The position numbers and the translations under genes were made by a program. Below the pieces are notes generated by a model that worked only from the letters and a program-made list of their open reading frames with translations, was not told where the DNA came from and did no database searches. 38,150 bases of DNA, taken from a virus. The stretch's first letter is position 1, and every line of letters starts with the position of its first letter. Positions 7,890 to 17,189 of this stretch are shown here, one piece after another. The stretch covers positions 1 to 38,150 of the IMG/VR virus record IMGVR_UViG_3300006080_000006; one strand, given 5' to 3'.

Positions 7890-10094
7890 ATGGCTAGCAA
7901 CAAGTTGTTTCCGGCAGGCGACCCACGCGCATCGTTGATTTACGCGCACTCCATGGCACCGCTAGCTGAAATCCCCGGAGATGTGTTCGAGGGCATCATG
8001 CAGTCGCGTGAGCAGACACGTCTTGAGGAGGCGCGAAGAGACCAGGAGCGAGCCCGACGAGAGGGGAGAAGAAAGACCAGAAGGACTGAGTTCCTCGAGT
8101 CGGTTGCTGCCGCAGAGGGTGTGCCCGCGACAGCTCAGACAGCCACTACGACCGCAGGTAAAAGGGGCGTAGCTCCAGCTGCTGCTGGCCCAACGTACAC
8201 GACCACCACGGGTCCTGGGGGCCATGAGATGGTTGCCGGGATGGAGTTTGGTCCCGGCAAGGGCAGTCCGGAGGACATCACCCTGGATAGCGTAAGGCCG
8301 TCTCGTGAGGCGACTGTAAGTGGCCTTGAGGAGCGAAGAAAGGCTGGTCATCTCCTGGAGCAGCTCGGGCGCTTCACGGAGCGCAGCCGGGGAGCAGACC
8401 CAACGATTCAAGAGCGCGCCGAGGAAATCGTTCGCGGCTATGGGCTTGACTCACAAAACGCGACAGAGGTTGCTGTGCGCGAGAGTCTCGGGGAGCCGAC
8501 TCCTGCTTTCGACAAGCTAGTGTCGAAGAAGGCAGAGAAGGGGGGCTTTGTCAGCCCGGTGGCAAAGGAGCGAGTGAGAAGGGTCGACCCCGAGGGAGGG
8601 TTCGGGCCAAGCTCAGGCGGAAGGGGGGTTTCCTTTATGGAGCAGGCTCCCACGAAGAAGGGGACGTTCCAGCGTGCTATGGACGCCCCAGAGCAGCCGT
8701 ATGGAGACCCCTATCTTACCCCAATGGCATCTGCGTACAGGGAGAGCTCTCAGGCCATGATGGTAAACGCCATGCTTGAGGGCGACTACCTGGGAGACCA
8801 GACCCCCGAGAGGACAAGGCAGGCCAGGGCCTACGAGAGGTTTGTGACGGAGCTTGGCGACGAGGAGGCAGCAGAGGAACTGAAGCGCGTTCGCAAGATT
8901 GCCTGGGCCCAACAGGCGCGGGAGAAGAAGAAGTTCATGGCTGCAATGGTGCCCAGCCTGAGGAAGGTCAAGATACCCAACCCAGAGGCGGTGGCAGAGC
9001 TCTATTGGGACAACCCAGAGCAGGGCAAGGAAGTGTACAAACAAGCAGAGTCTGCCTATCGACAGGTGCTGGCTAATTACCCACGGGTGCGAGAGGAGGA
9101 CGAGAAGAGGAAGCGCGCCAAGAGTTTGGGTGAGGGAGTGGAGACCAGCATCAGGAGCAGGGCGAGGACCGACCTAATAGAATCCCACAAGAGGGTGCTC
9201 GGGCTAACCAACGATCAGATGGCCGGCATCAAGGAAGATGCCTCGGAAATCGACGCTTTCGAGAGAGGCATCATCTCCCGTCAACCCACGACGGTAGATG
9301 TAACAGGCAAAGACCTCGACGCGCGCGCGAGGTCTCTTCGTGATGACAGGTCTGGGAATGTCTCTGAAGAAGACAAGGAGGCTCTCCGTGAAAGCCGGGA
9401 CAGGCGCAAACTGCTTGACCAGAGGAGGCTTAACCTGGCTATCGACCAAGCGCTTCTTGTCGCGGAAACCGCCTCCCTCAAGGCGGGGGATCAGCAGGTC
9501 GCATTCGATGTCGTCGTTGACGGGAAAACGTACAAGAGAGACGCCCTTTCTGCGGGCGGACAGCTCAGCTTTAACCTTGTGGGGCTTGACAAGCAAAACG
9601 CCGCCACCGTCTACGGCGGGGCTCAGTATGTGAGCTCAACGGCGACCGCAGCGGCCCGAGGCGGGGCCACTGAAGACAGGGCCTACACTTTCCCGCGCTC
9701 AGTCGTTAGCAAACCAGCGCCGCCCCCGAAGACTACCCGTCCAACGGGCGCTGACGTGAACAGCCTGGCAAGGCTTCTCACGGCTCATGGATACAACCAG
9801 GAGGACGCCGAAGCATCTGCGGCAAGTGCGAGCGCCAACCCGGAGTTCTTCTGGAGCCAGGTGGACACACTCAGGAAGAAGAAGAAGGATGGCAATGAGG
9901 AGATTTCTACTGGATTTGAGGAGGGCGAGAAGGAGGTAAGGGACGAGGACATTTACCTCGAGGGCTCCGAGTCCAGGGCCTGGGATGAAGGCTGGAGGAA
10001 GAAGGTAGAGGAGCCTGGTGACGCTGGTGGTTGGAAGCACGAAGGCGAGGGAATATCGTCGAGCCACGCAGCCATACTCGAATCCTACAAATAA
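7890..10094 (+). CDS. Internal virion protein candidate, helical and highly charged
   Basis: A 734-residue protein with a purine-rich ribosome site (AGAGGA) overlapping the previous stop. It is dominated by Glu, Arg, Lys and Ala with several probable coiled-coil stretches (residues 35-60 and 300-400 are clear) and has no enzyme motif. Near residues 535-600 there is a more beta-like patch, and the last 60 residues are acidic and Trp-containing. Size, composition and position before the 1900-residue protein fit the middle member (T7 gp15-like) of a three-protein ejection set. The assignment is positional. Confidence 0.6.
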   Translation: MASNKLFPAGDPRASLIYAHSMAPLAEIPGDVFEGIMQSREQTRLEEARRDQERARREGRRKTRRTEFLESVAAAEGVPATAQTATTTAGKRGVAPAAAGPTYTTTTGPGGHEMVAGMEFGPGKGSPEDITLDSVRPSREATVSGLEERRKAGHLLEQLGRFTERSRGADPTIQERAEEIVRGYGLDSQNATEVAVRESLGEPTPAFDKLVSKKAEKGGFVSPVAKERVRRVDPEGGFGPSSGGRGVSFMEQAPTKKGTFQRAMDAPEQPYGDPYLTPMASAYRESSQAMMVNAMLEGDYLGDQTPERTRQARAYERFVTELGDEEAAEELKRVRKIAWAQQAREKKKFMAAMVPSLRKVKIPNPEAVAELYWDNPEQGKEVYKQAESAYRQVLANYPRVREEDEKRKRAKSLGEGVETSIRSRARTDLIESHKRVLGLTNDQMAGIKEDASEIDAFERGIISRQPTTVDVTGKDLDARARSLRDDRSGNVSEEDKEALRESRDRRKLLDQRRLNLAIDQALLVAETASLKAGDQQVAFDVVVDGKTYKRDALSAGGQLSFNLVGLDKQNAATVYGGAQYVSSTATAAARGGATEDRAYTFPRSVVSKPAPPPKTTRPTGADVNSLARLLTAHGYNQEDAEASAASASANPEFFWSQVDTLRKKKKDGNEEISTGFEEGEKEVRDEDIYLEGSESRAWDEGWRKKVEEPGDAGGWKHEGEGISSSHAAILESYK

Positions 10095-10108
10095 AAGATG
10101 GGTGAACC

Positions 10109-13100
10109 GTGGCTGACCTCTCTGTAGACGAGCTCCGAGCAATGGGGTTTGGGAGACACCCTGACCCTAGCGACGATCCGCTCGCCACGGACGACGAGGT
10201 CGAGGCGCTCACACCGGACGATGAGGACGGCTTGGTGGAGGTTGGCCCTGATGATGTCAAGATGATGAGGCAGCGAAATGCCCTCATAAGGGAAGTCGAG
10301 GACTACGAGCTCCTTCGCGCTAGGTACGCACAGGCAAAGGACGTTGCCGAGAGGACCAACGAGCCGAGGGCGAAGTATCAGGCTGCTGCAGCTGCAAGCT
10401 ACCTCAGAGACCGCATGGTTTCTCGAACCCCGAAGCAAGAGGACCTAGAGGAGTTCCTCGAGACTCAGCGCCTTGCCGGCCACATGCCAGGAAAGAAGGT
10501 TGGGTTCATGGCTGGCGCCGATGTGGCGGACTTCGGGACCTCGCCAGTTGCCAGGCCAGCGTACTCAGCGCTGAGCGCCTCCGCAGACATCGGCTACCTC
10601 AACACGATGACCAGCAAGGACCGGAAAGACTGGATTAACAATCTCCACCCAGACGACCCTAGGGCAGACCTTTTCTGGGAACTTCACGAAAAGATCGACG
10701 CCGTCGATGAGGAGGTTGGCCTAGCGGACCTATCGGAAGAGCTGAAGAAGTCCTTTTGGAGCGCCAACCTGACCGGCCGATACTGGCTTCCTGGCGTCGA
10801 CCCCTACGGCGGCGGCCCAGCCAGACCGTGGCAGGAAATCAAGCGTGGCGGCGAGATCGTTGGAGGCGCCCCGGCGACCACCGTGGACGTGCTTGTTCGG
10901 GGGATTATCCGTGGCAAGGCTGGCGACATCGCAGCTCCTGCGGCAAGAGCCAAGATTCACGGCGCAGCTGAGTATCTTGAGCGTCCCTTTGAGACCGCCG
11001 CCGCCGCCTTTGACTCCAAAGAAACCATGAAAGAGGCGTGGGACAGGTCTGGCGAGGAGGCCTACAAGGTCTGGTCTGGGCACCCTGACGCAGACCCCTA
11101 TGAGGGCTCGTTTCTTCCGTCGCTGGTTTTTACGATTGCGCCAGACTTCATGGTGCCCATCTCTGGGCTTTTCAAGGGGGTTAGGGCTATTGAGTCCGCA
11201 GCCGGCGCGGTAACAAAGGCGGGCGACAACGCCGTTCGCGTGACCACCGCCAGGATGAACGACAAGATCATCAACGCTGCCAGGATGACCGACGAGGACC
11301 TTACCAAGGAGGGCATGGAGGCCCTCATGGACGCTACGCAGGCTCGCGTTGAGGCCGTCTACCTGGCCGTTGGTATTGCGGCAGAAAAGGGTCAACGTGT
11401 TGGGGTAAGGGCCCATCCAACGGAACGCGGGGCGCTTGGCTCAGCCTTGGGCGAGCGGGTTGTTGGTGAGGGCGCGTCCAAGATGCTCAAGCCGACCAAG
11501 AGGACTGGCGTTGTTCACGTTGACATGGACGAAGCGCTTACCCTTGGGCGGGCCGACGACGGCGCCCTTACCGTGGCTTACGACCAGAGCAAGCTCCGCG
11601 TTTTGTATTCAGACGACCCGCTTGTTCGAGCGGCCACAAAAGATGCCCTCATGCGTGGTATGTCTGCTGCTGACAAGGCTACCCTCAATCGCGCAATGGA
11701 GGCCCTTGGCACAGACAAGGTGCGGTCCTCTTCCAACATCTACGCAGAGCTTACGAAGAAGAACCTTGCTCCCAAGATTGCCCTGGTTGGGGCTCTTGGT
11801 TTTGGCGCCGGCTTTCTGGGCGCTGGCGAGGACGTGGAGCTTGGGGAGCGGTTCACTAGCGGGTTGAGGGTCGGCATGGCTGGCCTTGCTGGCGGCGCGG
11901 CTGTCCTTGGTGGCGGTCGCGGGGTTGGGGCGGTTGTTGACGGTGCCGGAAGGAAGGTCGCCAGCATCGGGTTCAAGCCGGGAGCAATTCGCGCAAACGA
12001 GATCATCAACGTGCCAACAATGCGAGCTGGCGAGGACGTGATTGAGGAGAGCGCGGCGCCGTTCGCAGAGAGGGCCGAGAAGTTCCGGAGGGCGATGCCG
12101 GGGTTTAAGCGGTTCAAGCCGTGGGCGAAGAGGAAGATCGACAAGCACGGCAAGGAGTTTTGGGAGCCCATCGTTGTGGCCGACCTGGTCAGCGACCAGC
12201 ACTGGGCGTCAGTGCAGTTCCTCACCAGGAGAAAGGGCATTACCGAGGCCAAGCTGGCCGCTGACGCTCAAAGGGCCGTATTCAATGTGATGAAGGGCGT
12301 TTACAGGAAAGAGGAGCGCGAGATTGTTACGGCGTTAGTCGAGTCGCTCGGGGTGGGCTCTAAGGAGGCCCTTCTTGCTGACAGCCTCCTCGAGGGCCTG
12401 AGGAAGCACTTAAATAAGGCCATCAAGTTCCTTCCAGAAGACCGGGCCGTCTTTACAGCGGAGACCGGGGCTTGGAACTTGGACGCCACCCTCAAGAGCC
12501 TGAACACCAAGGGCAAAAAGTCTGAACAGTTCTTTGAGACCGCAGAGGAGCAGTTAAAGAAGCTCCTCAAGGAGGACCCGTACCTCGAGGCGGGCGAGAT
12601 CACTACCGCAGACCTGATTCTCAAGTACGCAGAGAAGGCAGCTGTCATCAACGGCATTCTCAGGCAGACCCTTGGCTTTGCAACCAAGTCCGAGCTCACG
12701 GCGCTAAGGGCGACCCAGAAGGGCCTTGATAAGTTCCTTGCAAAGACCAGAGGGGTGCTAGACGACAAGGAGTTCGTCGAAGCAGTTAACAAGATGTCTC
12801 CGCTCGAGGCTGGGCGTGCCGCTAAGGCGTTCAGGAAGTCTGGCGGAAAGCTAGACCCGAGATACGCAGACCTGAGTGACGCCGGAAAGAAGGCTGTTAA
12901 CGGGGCAAGGGAGTTCTTTGGGTCGATGTACCGCATCCTGAAGGCGCAGGGCGGCTTGCCGAAGGACTGGAGCCTGGACAAGTTCCTGTACGAGATGGAG
13001 GTTGGTGGATATGCACACCACCTTCTCACCAAGGGTGGCGCTAAGGCTATAGCGAACCTGCAAAAGGAGTTCCCAAGGGCCCTTTCGGGAATTGACACGA

Positions 13101-15811
13101 CTTTGGATGTGGTCAAGAAGCGTAAGCGGATTGGCTCTGCGGAGGAGATTAACGAAGGGGTTCGTCGCGACCTCGCAGAGATGATCTACCGGGAGCAGAA
13201 TCGTCTCGGCGCGGACGATGTCGTCGACCAGTCTTTGCTGGACGATGTGATCAAGGCGAACGGCCTGGACACCGTTAAGTTCTTTGAGACCGATGCGTCG
13301 AAGATCATGACTGCCTACAGCCAAAAGGTGACCAGGTGGCAGTCGAACTTCAAGTACCTCGAGAACCTTCGCATGATGTTTCCGGACGGCGATTCGTTCG
13401 CTGGAATGGGCAGGCTTGCCGGAGACGCTCATGCTGCGAGGGCCGGCTACCGTCGCGTAGACGGTGTCACGCATTTGAGGGCGATTGCTGGCGAGAAGCC
13501 GTGGGACGGGTTCAAAGACCACGCGGACGAGCTGCAAACATTTCTTTCGTCTTCGACCGAAAGTCGTCGCGGGGAGGCTATCTACGAGTGGCTCCGAGAG
13601 AGGGGGATCGACATTGGCGACCCCCAGGTGAGGGTCGGAGTCGAGGCCATGTCGAAGGACATGTACCTGCCGCATATCTACGCGGACATGGTGGAGACGA
13701 TTGCGGTTCCAACCAGGATGGAGAAGTGGGCTTCTGGCGATGGCGTCCTAGCCAAGGCTATTGGCACCTGGGACGACGTGACCAACATGTTCAAGGTGCA
13801 GACGACTATTTTGGCTCCCGCCTTTCATGGGCGCAATTTCATCAGCAACGTCGTCACCAACACGATGGTTCACGGCTGGAAGGCGGTAAGCCCGTCGAAC
13901 CAGATCGACTCTCTTTTCCTGATGCGCGCTCCAGACTATGCCGAATATACGCTCGAGGCTGTAACCGCTGGCGGGCAGAAGTATTCCATTAAGAAGACTG
14001 TCGGAGAGTGGCGGGAGGAGATGAAGGAGAGCGGCATCATTGTCGATAACTTCGACATCTCAGACTCCATCCGCATGGGCGGGAAGCCGAACCACCTAAG
14101 GACTGGGCTGATTGCCGACGTGGGAGAGGTCGTTGCCGGCAGAGGCAAGTTCATGACCGCCATTTTAGGCAAGGGCAAGGCTAGCGAGCTTCTTCGCCCC
14201 TCCAAGTACAGGGTTCCTGCCTACACAGCCGCTCTGGGGGCCTCTATCGGGGCTACGGCGGGCTACGCGACCACAGACAAGGATAAGCCCGAAGAACGGC
14301 TTAGAAGGGCTTTTGCGGGCGTCCTGGTTGGTGGAATGGCTGGCATGGGTACCGGCGGGATGTACGACATCTTCCTGCGCGACCCGGCTATGGCGGCCAG
14401 GCAGGTGGCTGCTTTGTCGGCAGGAAAGGCTCCAGACAGCTTGAAGGGGCTTCTGATTGCTCGCCCTGAGTTCTGGCAAAACATGAAGCCCGCTCTCTCT
14501 GCTGGCTTCGACGAGTGGCTGGACGTTGTTGGCGGCACCGGAAAGGCTGGGTTTAAGGACACCACCCTTCACCTCATGGGTGGAACCAGCGCAGGCAGGG
14601 TTGGTCTTGTTGGTGCTGGCGTTGGCGGGGTGCTTGGCGGCGCAACGGCGACAGCGGAAGAGAACGTAGCGTGGCAGGCCTTGAAGGGGGCTGGAGCCGG
14701 TCTTCTGGGAACGGGCGGCATCCATGCCTGGGGAGAAGGTGCGTTTGTCATTGCTGGCGGGATGGGGCGGAAGATCGAGGAGCAGGCAAAGATTGCCAGC
14801 TACCTTGCCGGCAGGAAGACCGGGCTGAGCGCTGGAGCATCAGCCGACATCGTCCACAAGACGCTGTTCAACTACAACGACTTGAGCAAGTTCGAGCGCC
14901 ACGTTTTGCGAAGGATTTTCCCCTTCTACACATGGAGTTCAAAGAACGCGACTGAGCTGCAGCCGTGGCTTTTGCAGAACAGACCGCTCTCTTATTCCTA
15001 CCTAGCCAAGTTCCTGGACGCTGCAGACGGCGGGTTCAGCTCAGAGCACGACATGGCTCTCCTCCCGGACCACATGAAGTATCGAGCGGTAGTGAACGCT
15101 GGTCTCGGCAAGATTGTTGCTGGATTTGGCCTTCCCCAGGAGGACCTTGCGGAACTGTTCAAGACTCGCGAATCCGACATGTTTGGCGGAGCCAAGGTCA
15201 TCCCTTCAGGGCTGATTGGGCGACTTCATCCTGCGGTTCAACTTCTGTACAAGTTCGCTTTTGCGAAGGACCCCTACTACAACGTCGACTTGGATAGGGT
15301 CCGCTCAGCTCGAGACGTTCGGTATCTGCCGCCGTTTATGAGGGAGTACGTTGGCTTTGCGGAGATTGAGAAGTCGAGGATGGTCGGCGGGAAGAGGGAG
15401 AAGTACACCTCGTATGAGGTCGGTCACTTCCCAACCGCCGCCATGACACCGGGGCAGAGCGGGATGATTGGCGCCAAGAGGCTCGCCCTTCTTAGGTCGT
15501 TCCCTGCCTGGCGGCTTGTCTCTGAGTACAACAAGGTCATGGCTGACACGTTTATGGGCGGAGTCCGCGCAGAGTCTGGAGCGAAGGCTGGTTTTGGAGA
15601 GAGGTTCCTTGCTGTCACGACGGGAATTAAGCCGTATGCGGTAGACTGGGACAGGCTCGAGGAGTACGCATATCGTGACTTTGAGTCCAGGCTGTTTGAG
15701 GAGCTCAAGAGTCGCGGTGAGGCAAATGAAATACCAATCCTATACAAGTTCCCAAAGAATCGAGTCGACGAGCTCGAGATCCTTCGCGATCTGGGCATCT
15801 ACGAGGAGTAG
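10109..15811 (+). CDS. Giant internal virion / ejection protein (large polyvalent type)
   Basis: A 1900-residue protein starting at GTG 10109, the largest gene here. The first 90 residues are acidic and the bulk is helical. Three Gly/Ala-rich hydrophobic hairpins occur at about residues 555-613, 1371-1420 and 1495-1550, each with a short charged loop. Near residue 1230 is FHGRNFISN and near 1590 FERHVLRRIFPFYTWSSKNA. These two motifs I associate with phage large polyvalent proteins carried in virions. No lysozyme-type active site was found. It would be injected with the DNA and help cross the envelope. The role is inferred; the reading frame is certain. Confidence 0.75.
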   Translation: MADLSVDELRAMGFGRHPDPSDDPLATDDEVEALTPDDEDGLVEVGPDDVKMMRQRNALIREVEDYELLRARYAQAKDVAERTNEPRAKYQAAAAASYLRDRMVSRTPKQEDLEEFLETQRLAGHMPGKKVGFMAGADVADFGTSPVARPAYSALSASADIGYLNTMTSKDRKDWINNLHPDDPRADLFWELHEKIDAVDEEVGLADLSEELKKSFWSANLTGRYWLPGVDPYGGGPARPWQEIKRGGEIVGGAPATTVDVLVRGIIRGKAGDIAAPAARAKIHGAAEYLERPFETAAAAFDSKETMKEAWDRSGEEAYKVWSGHPDADPYEGSFLPSLVFTIAPDFMVPISGLFKGVRAIESAAGAVTKAGDNAVRVTTARMNDKIINAARMTDEDLTKEGMEALMDATQARVEAVYLAVGIAAEKGQRVGVRAHPTERGALGSALGERVVGEGASKMLKPTKRTGVVHVDMDEALTLGRADDGALTVAYDQSKLRVLYSDDPLVRAATKDALMRGMSAADKATLNRAMEALGTDKVRSSSNIYAELTKKNLAPKIALVGALGFGAGFLGAGEDVELGERFTSGLRVGMAGLAGGAAVLGGGRGVGAVVDGAGRKVASIGFKPGAIRANEIINVPTMRAGEDVIEESAAPFAERAEKFRRAMPGFKRFKPWAKRKIDKHGKEFWEPIVVADLVSDQHWASVQFLTRRKGITEAKLAADAQRAVFNVMKGVYRKEEREIVTALVESLGVGSKEALLADSLLEGLRKHLNKAIKFLPEDRAVFTAETGAWNLDATLKSLNTKGKKSEQFFETAEEQLKKLLKEDPYLEAGEITTADLILKYAEKAAVINGILRQTLGFATKSELTALRATQKGLDKFLAKTRGVLDDKEFVEAVNKMSPLEAGRAAKAFRKSGGKLDPRYADLSDAGKKAVNGAREFFGSMYRILKAQGGLPKDWSLDKFLYEMEVGGYAHHLLTKGGAKAIANLQKEFPRALSGIDTTLDVVKKRKRIGSAEEINEGVRRDLAEMIYREQNRLGADDVVDQSLLDDVIKANGLDTVKFFETDASKIMTAYSQKVTRWQSNFKYLENLRMMFPDGDSFAGMGRLAGDAHAARAGYRRVDGVTHLRAIAGEKPWDGFKDHADELQTFLSSSTESRRGEAIYEWLRERGIDIGDPQVRVGVEAMSKDMYLPHIYADMVETIAVPTRMEKWASGDGVLAKAIGTWDDVTNMFKVQTTILAPAFHGRNFISNVVTNTMVHGWKAVSPSNQIDSLFLMRAPDYAEYTLEAVTAGGQKYSIKKTVGEWREEMKESGIIVDNFDISDSIRMGGKPNHLRTGLIADVGEVVAGRGKFMTAILGKGKASELLRPSKYRVPAYTAALGASIGATAGYATTDKDKPEERLRRAFAGVLVGGMAGMGTGGMYDIFLRDPAMAARQVAALSAGKAPDSLKGLLIARPEFWQNMKPALSAGFDEWLDVVGGTGKAGFKDTTLHLMGGTSAGRVGLVGAGVGGVLGGATATAEENVAWQALKGAGAGLLGTGGIHAWGEGAFVIAGGMGRKIEEQAKIASYLAGRKTGLSAGASADIVHKTLFNYNDLSKFERHVLRRIFPFYTWSSKNATELQPWLLQNRPLSYSYLAKFLDAADGGFSSEHDMALLPDHMKYRAVVNAGLGKIVAGFGLPQEDLAELFKTRESDMFGGAKVIPSGLIGRLHPAVQLLYKFAFAKDPYYNVDLDRVRSARDVRYLPPFMREYVGFAEIEKSRMVGGKREKYTSYEVGHFPTAAMTPGQSGMIGAKRLALLRSFPAWRLVSEYNKVMADTFMGGVRAESGAKAGFGERFLAVTTGIKPYAVDWDRLEEYAYRDFESRLFEELKSRGEANEIPILYKFPKNRVDELEILRDLGIYEE

Positions 15812-15814
15812 TTG

Positions 15815-16132
15815 ATGCCACTAGGGAGGAAACAGTTTGTCAGGAGAAGGCCGCAGGACCCAGAGAGCCCCAAGTCAACCAGCATAACTCAGCGGGAAAC
15901 CCTGAGGGTTTCTGACAAATCGGTAAGCGCGTCTTCCCCAAGAGCGCTTGACGGAGAAACCGCCAAGAACCTCATCGTCAGCGACCACGCCTACGAAGGG
16001 CAGTACGCATCTGATATAAAGGTGCAAGACTTGCTGCGCGATGTCCTGTATGAACTAAAACACATCAGGCTGCACATGGAAGCGCTGTCTGGCGAAGACC
16101 TCAGAGGAGATGTCGATTATGCAGATCAATGA
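15815..16132 (+). CDS. Small hypothetical virion-region protein
   Basis: A 105-residue protein. ATG 15815 is preferred because GAGGAG lies six bases upstream; a TTG at 15812 is adjacent. The N-terminus is basic (GRKQFVRRRP), the middle is Ser/Thr-rich and the C-terminus is helical (VQDLLRDVLYELKHIRLHME) with a likely short coiled coil. The end overlaps the next gene. This arrangement is compatible with a small neck or tail connector, but the gene is not recognised. Confidence 0.6.
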   Translation: MPLGRKQFVRRRPQDPESPKSTSITQRETLRVSDKSVSASSPRALDGETAKNLIVSDHAYEGQYASDIKVQDLLRDVLYELKHIRLHMEALSGEDLRGDVDYADQ

Positions 16133-16721
16133 TGGAACAGGCCGGGGCTACTCCGCCAAGGTAAGCGAGAGCGGTCGCGTCTCTGTCGATGCAGACGCCG
16201 GTTGCCTCGCAGCTGCAAAGGCTGGCGCCGTCTACGTCCTCACAAACACAGCCGCCAAGCCAACCCTAACCATGACATCTAATGGCGGAATCATGGGTGC
16301 GATTGTCAACGCCTCAAGCTCGAAAAATAGCCTCGTTATCGACTCGGTATCGGTCTCCTCTGGGGCTGTTGGGCTGAATGCGGCGATTTTCATTGGCTAC
16401 ACGGCCGGCACCGTGGGCGCCACTTTGACGGACATGGAGGTTGTGTCTACGCACACAAGCTACCCGAGAGGGTCGAGCTCAACGGTAACTCCCTACATTT
16501 GGGACGAAGCGACTGGCGACACCCTGACGAACCTGACTGGCGGGCATGCAGTTACCAGGACGATTCTTGCCGCTGGTGGGCCCACCGAACTCGTGCCGTC
16601 TGGCAGGATAATCATCGCCCCAGGTGGAAGCCTCGGCGTCTATCTGAAGCCCGCTACCGGAACCCCTGAGATTGCCTTTGCAATCCGCTTCTACGAGATT
16701 GACGAACACCTAGGTTACTAA
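16119..16721 (+). CDS. Beta-rich virion surface protein candidate
   Basis: A 200-residue protein. ATG 16119 is chosen over the in-frame ATG at 16110 because GAGGAG at 16104-16109 is correctly spaced only for the later one. The protein is rich in Gly, Ala, Ser, Thr and Val with alternating hydrophobic strands and almost no charged helices, like phage decoration or tail-surface proteins. A short CDS of the same general composition follows. The specific role is unknown. Confidence 0.6.
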   Translation: MQINDGTGRGYSAKVSESGRVSVDADAGCLAAAKAGAVYVLTNTAAKPTLTMTSNGGIMGAIVNASSSKNSLVIDSVSVSSGAVGLNAAIFIGYTAGTVGATLTDMEVVSTHTSYPRGSSSTVTPYIWDEATGDTLTNLTGGHAVTRTILAAGGPTELVPSGRIIIAPGGSLGVYLKPATGTPEIAFAIRFYEIDEHLGY

Positions 16722-16729
16722 CAACCAAC

Positions 16730-16747
16730 GCCCCTAACGAGCGGGGC
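16730..16747 (+). other. GC-rich hairpin without U-tract
   Basis: GCCCC and GGGGC pair around an 8-base loop in the 45-base gap between two structural genes. No T-run follows, so it is more likely an mRNA-stability or processing element than a terminator. The next gene has AGGAG 7-8 bases before its ATG. Confidence 0.4.
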
Positions 16748-16766
16748 TGCAAGCCAGGAGACTCGA

Positions 16767-17189
16767 ATGGCAATCACCTTCCCCGTATACCAACAATCTA
16801 TTGCGCTGGCTGTTCAGAGTGCCGGCTCTGGCGTGGAAACCACAGCAGCCAACGCTGTCCAGTTGCGCCATAGCGCTGCTGCGGTAGACACCATCACCTC
16901 AGGCGCAGTCGTTGGGCTCGCCGTAAAGCACACGTCGAACGCCGGGGCATCTGAAAAAGTCACCATCCGGCTGTATCGAGCAAACAGCGGCAGCGCCCTT
17001 AGCGACCTGTGCCTGGAGACTGACGTGACGTTCCTTGCGAACAACGACATGGGCTATGTGGACGTGTCTCTTCCAATTCCATTTTTCGGCGGCATCTGGG
17101 CCACCACCGAGTCTACCGGCGCCGGGTACACCGGGGCGCAGGAGACGGTCGAGATCAAGCTCGACAGCCTTGCTATTGCGGGGCACTAA
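16767..17189 (+). CDS. Small beta-rich structural protein
   Basis: A 140-residue protein with a good AGGAG site before ATG 16767. It has strand-like alternation, Ala/Thr/Ser/Val-rich composition and no Cys, resembling phage head-decoration or fibre-tip subunits. Its TAA overlaps the next ATG (TAATG), so the two products may be needed in a fixed ratio. It resembles the proteins at 16119 and 20451 in composition, though alignment is not certain by eye. Confidence 0.6.
   Translation: MAITFPVYQQSIALAVQSAGSGVETTAANAVQLRHSAAAVDTITSGAVVGLAVKHTSNAGASEKVTIRLYRANSGSALSDLCLETDVTFLANNDMGYVDVSLPIPFFGGIWATTESTGAGYTGAQETVEIKLDSLAIAGH

Noticed and set aside
12301-13116. Long open frame (271 codons) on the - strand
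   Set aside because: It lies wholly inside the 1900-residue gene, has no ribosome site and is Ser/Arg-rich as expected for antisense of a GC-biased gene.
12851-13675. Another long - strand frame (274 codons)
   Set aside because: Also antisense to the 1900-residue gene, with no motif or start signal.
16730-16747. Hairpin as a transcription terminator
   Set aside because: No T-run follows and structural genes continue on the same strand.
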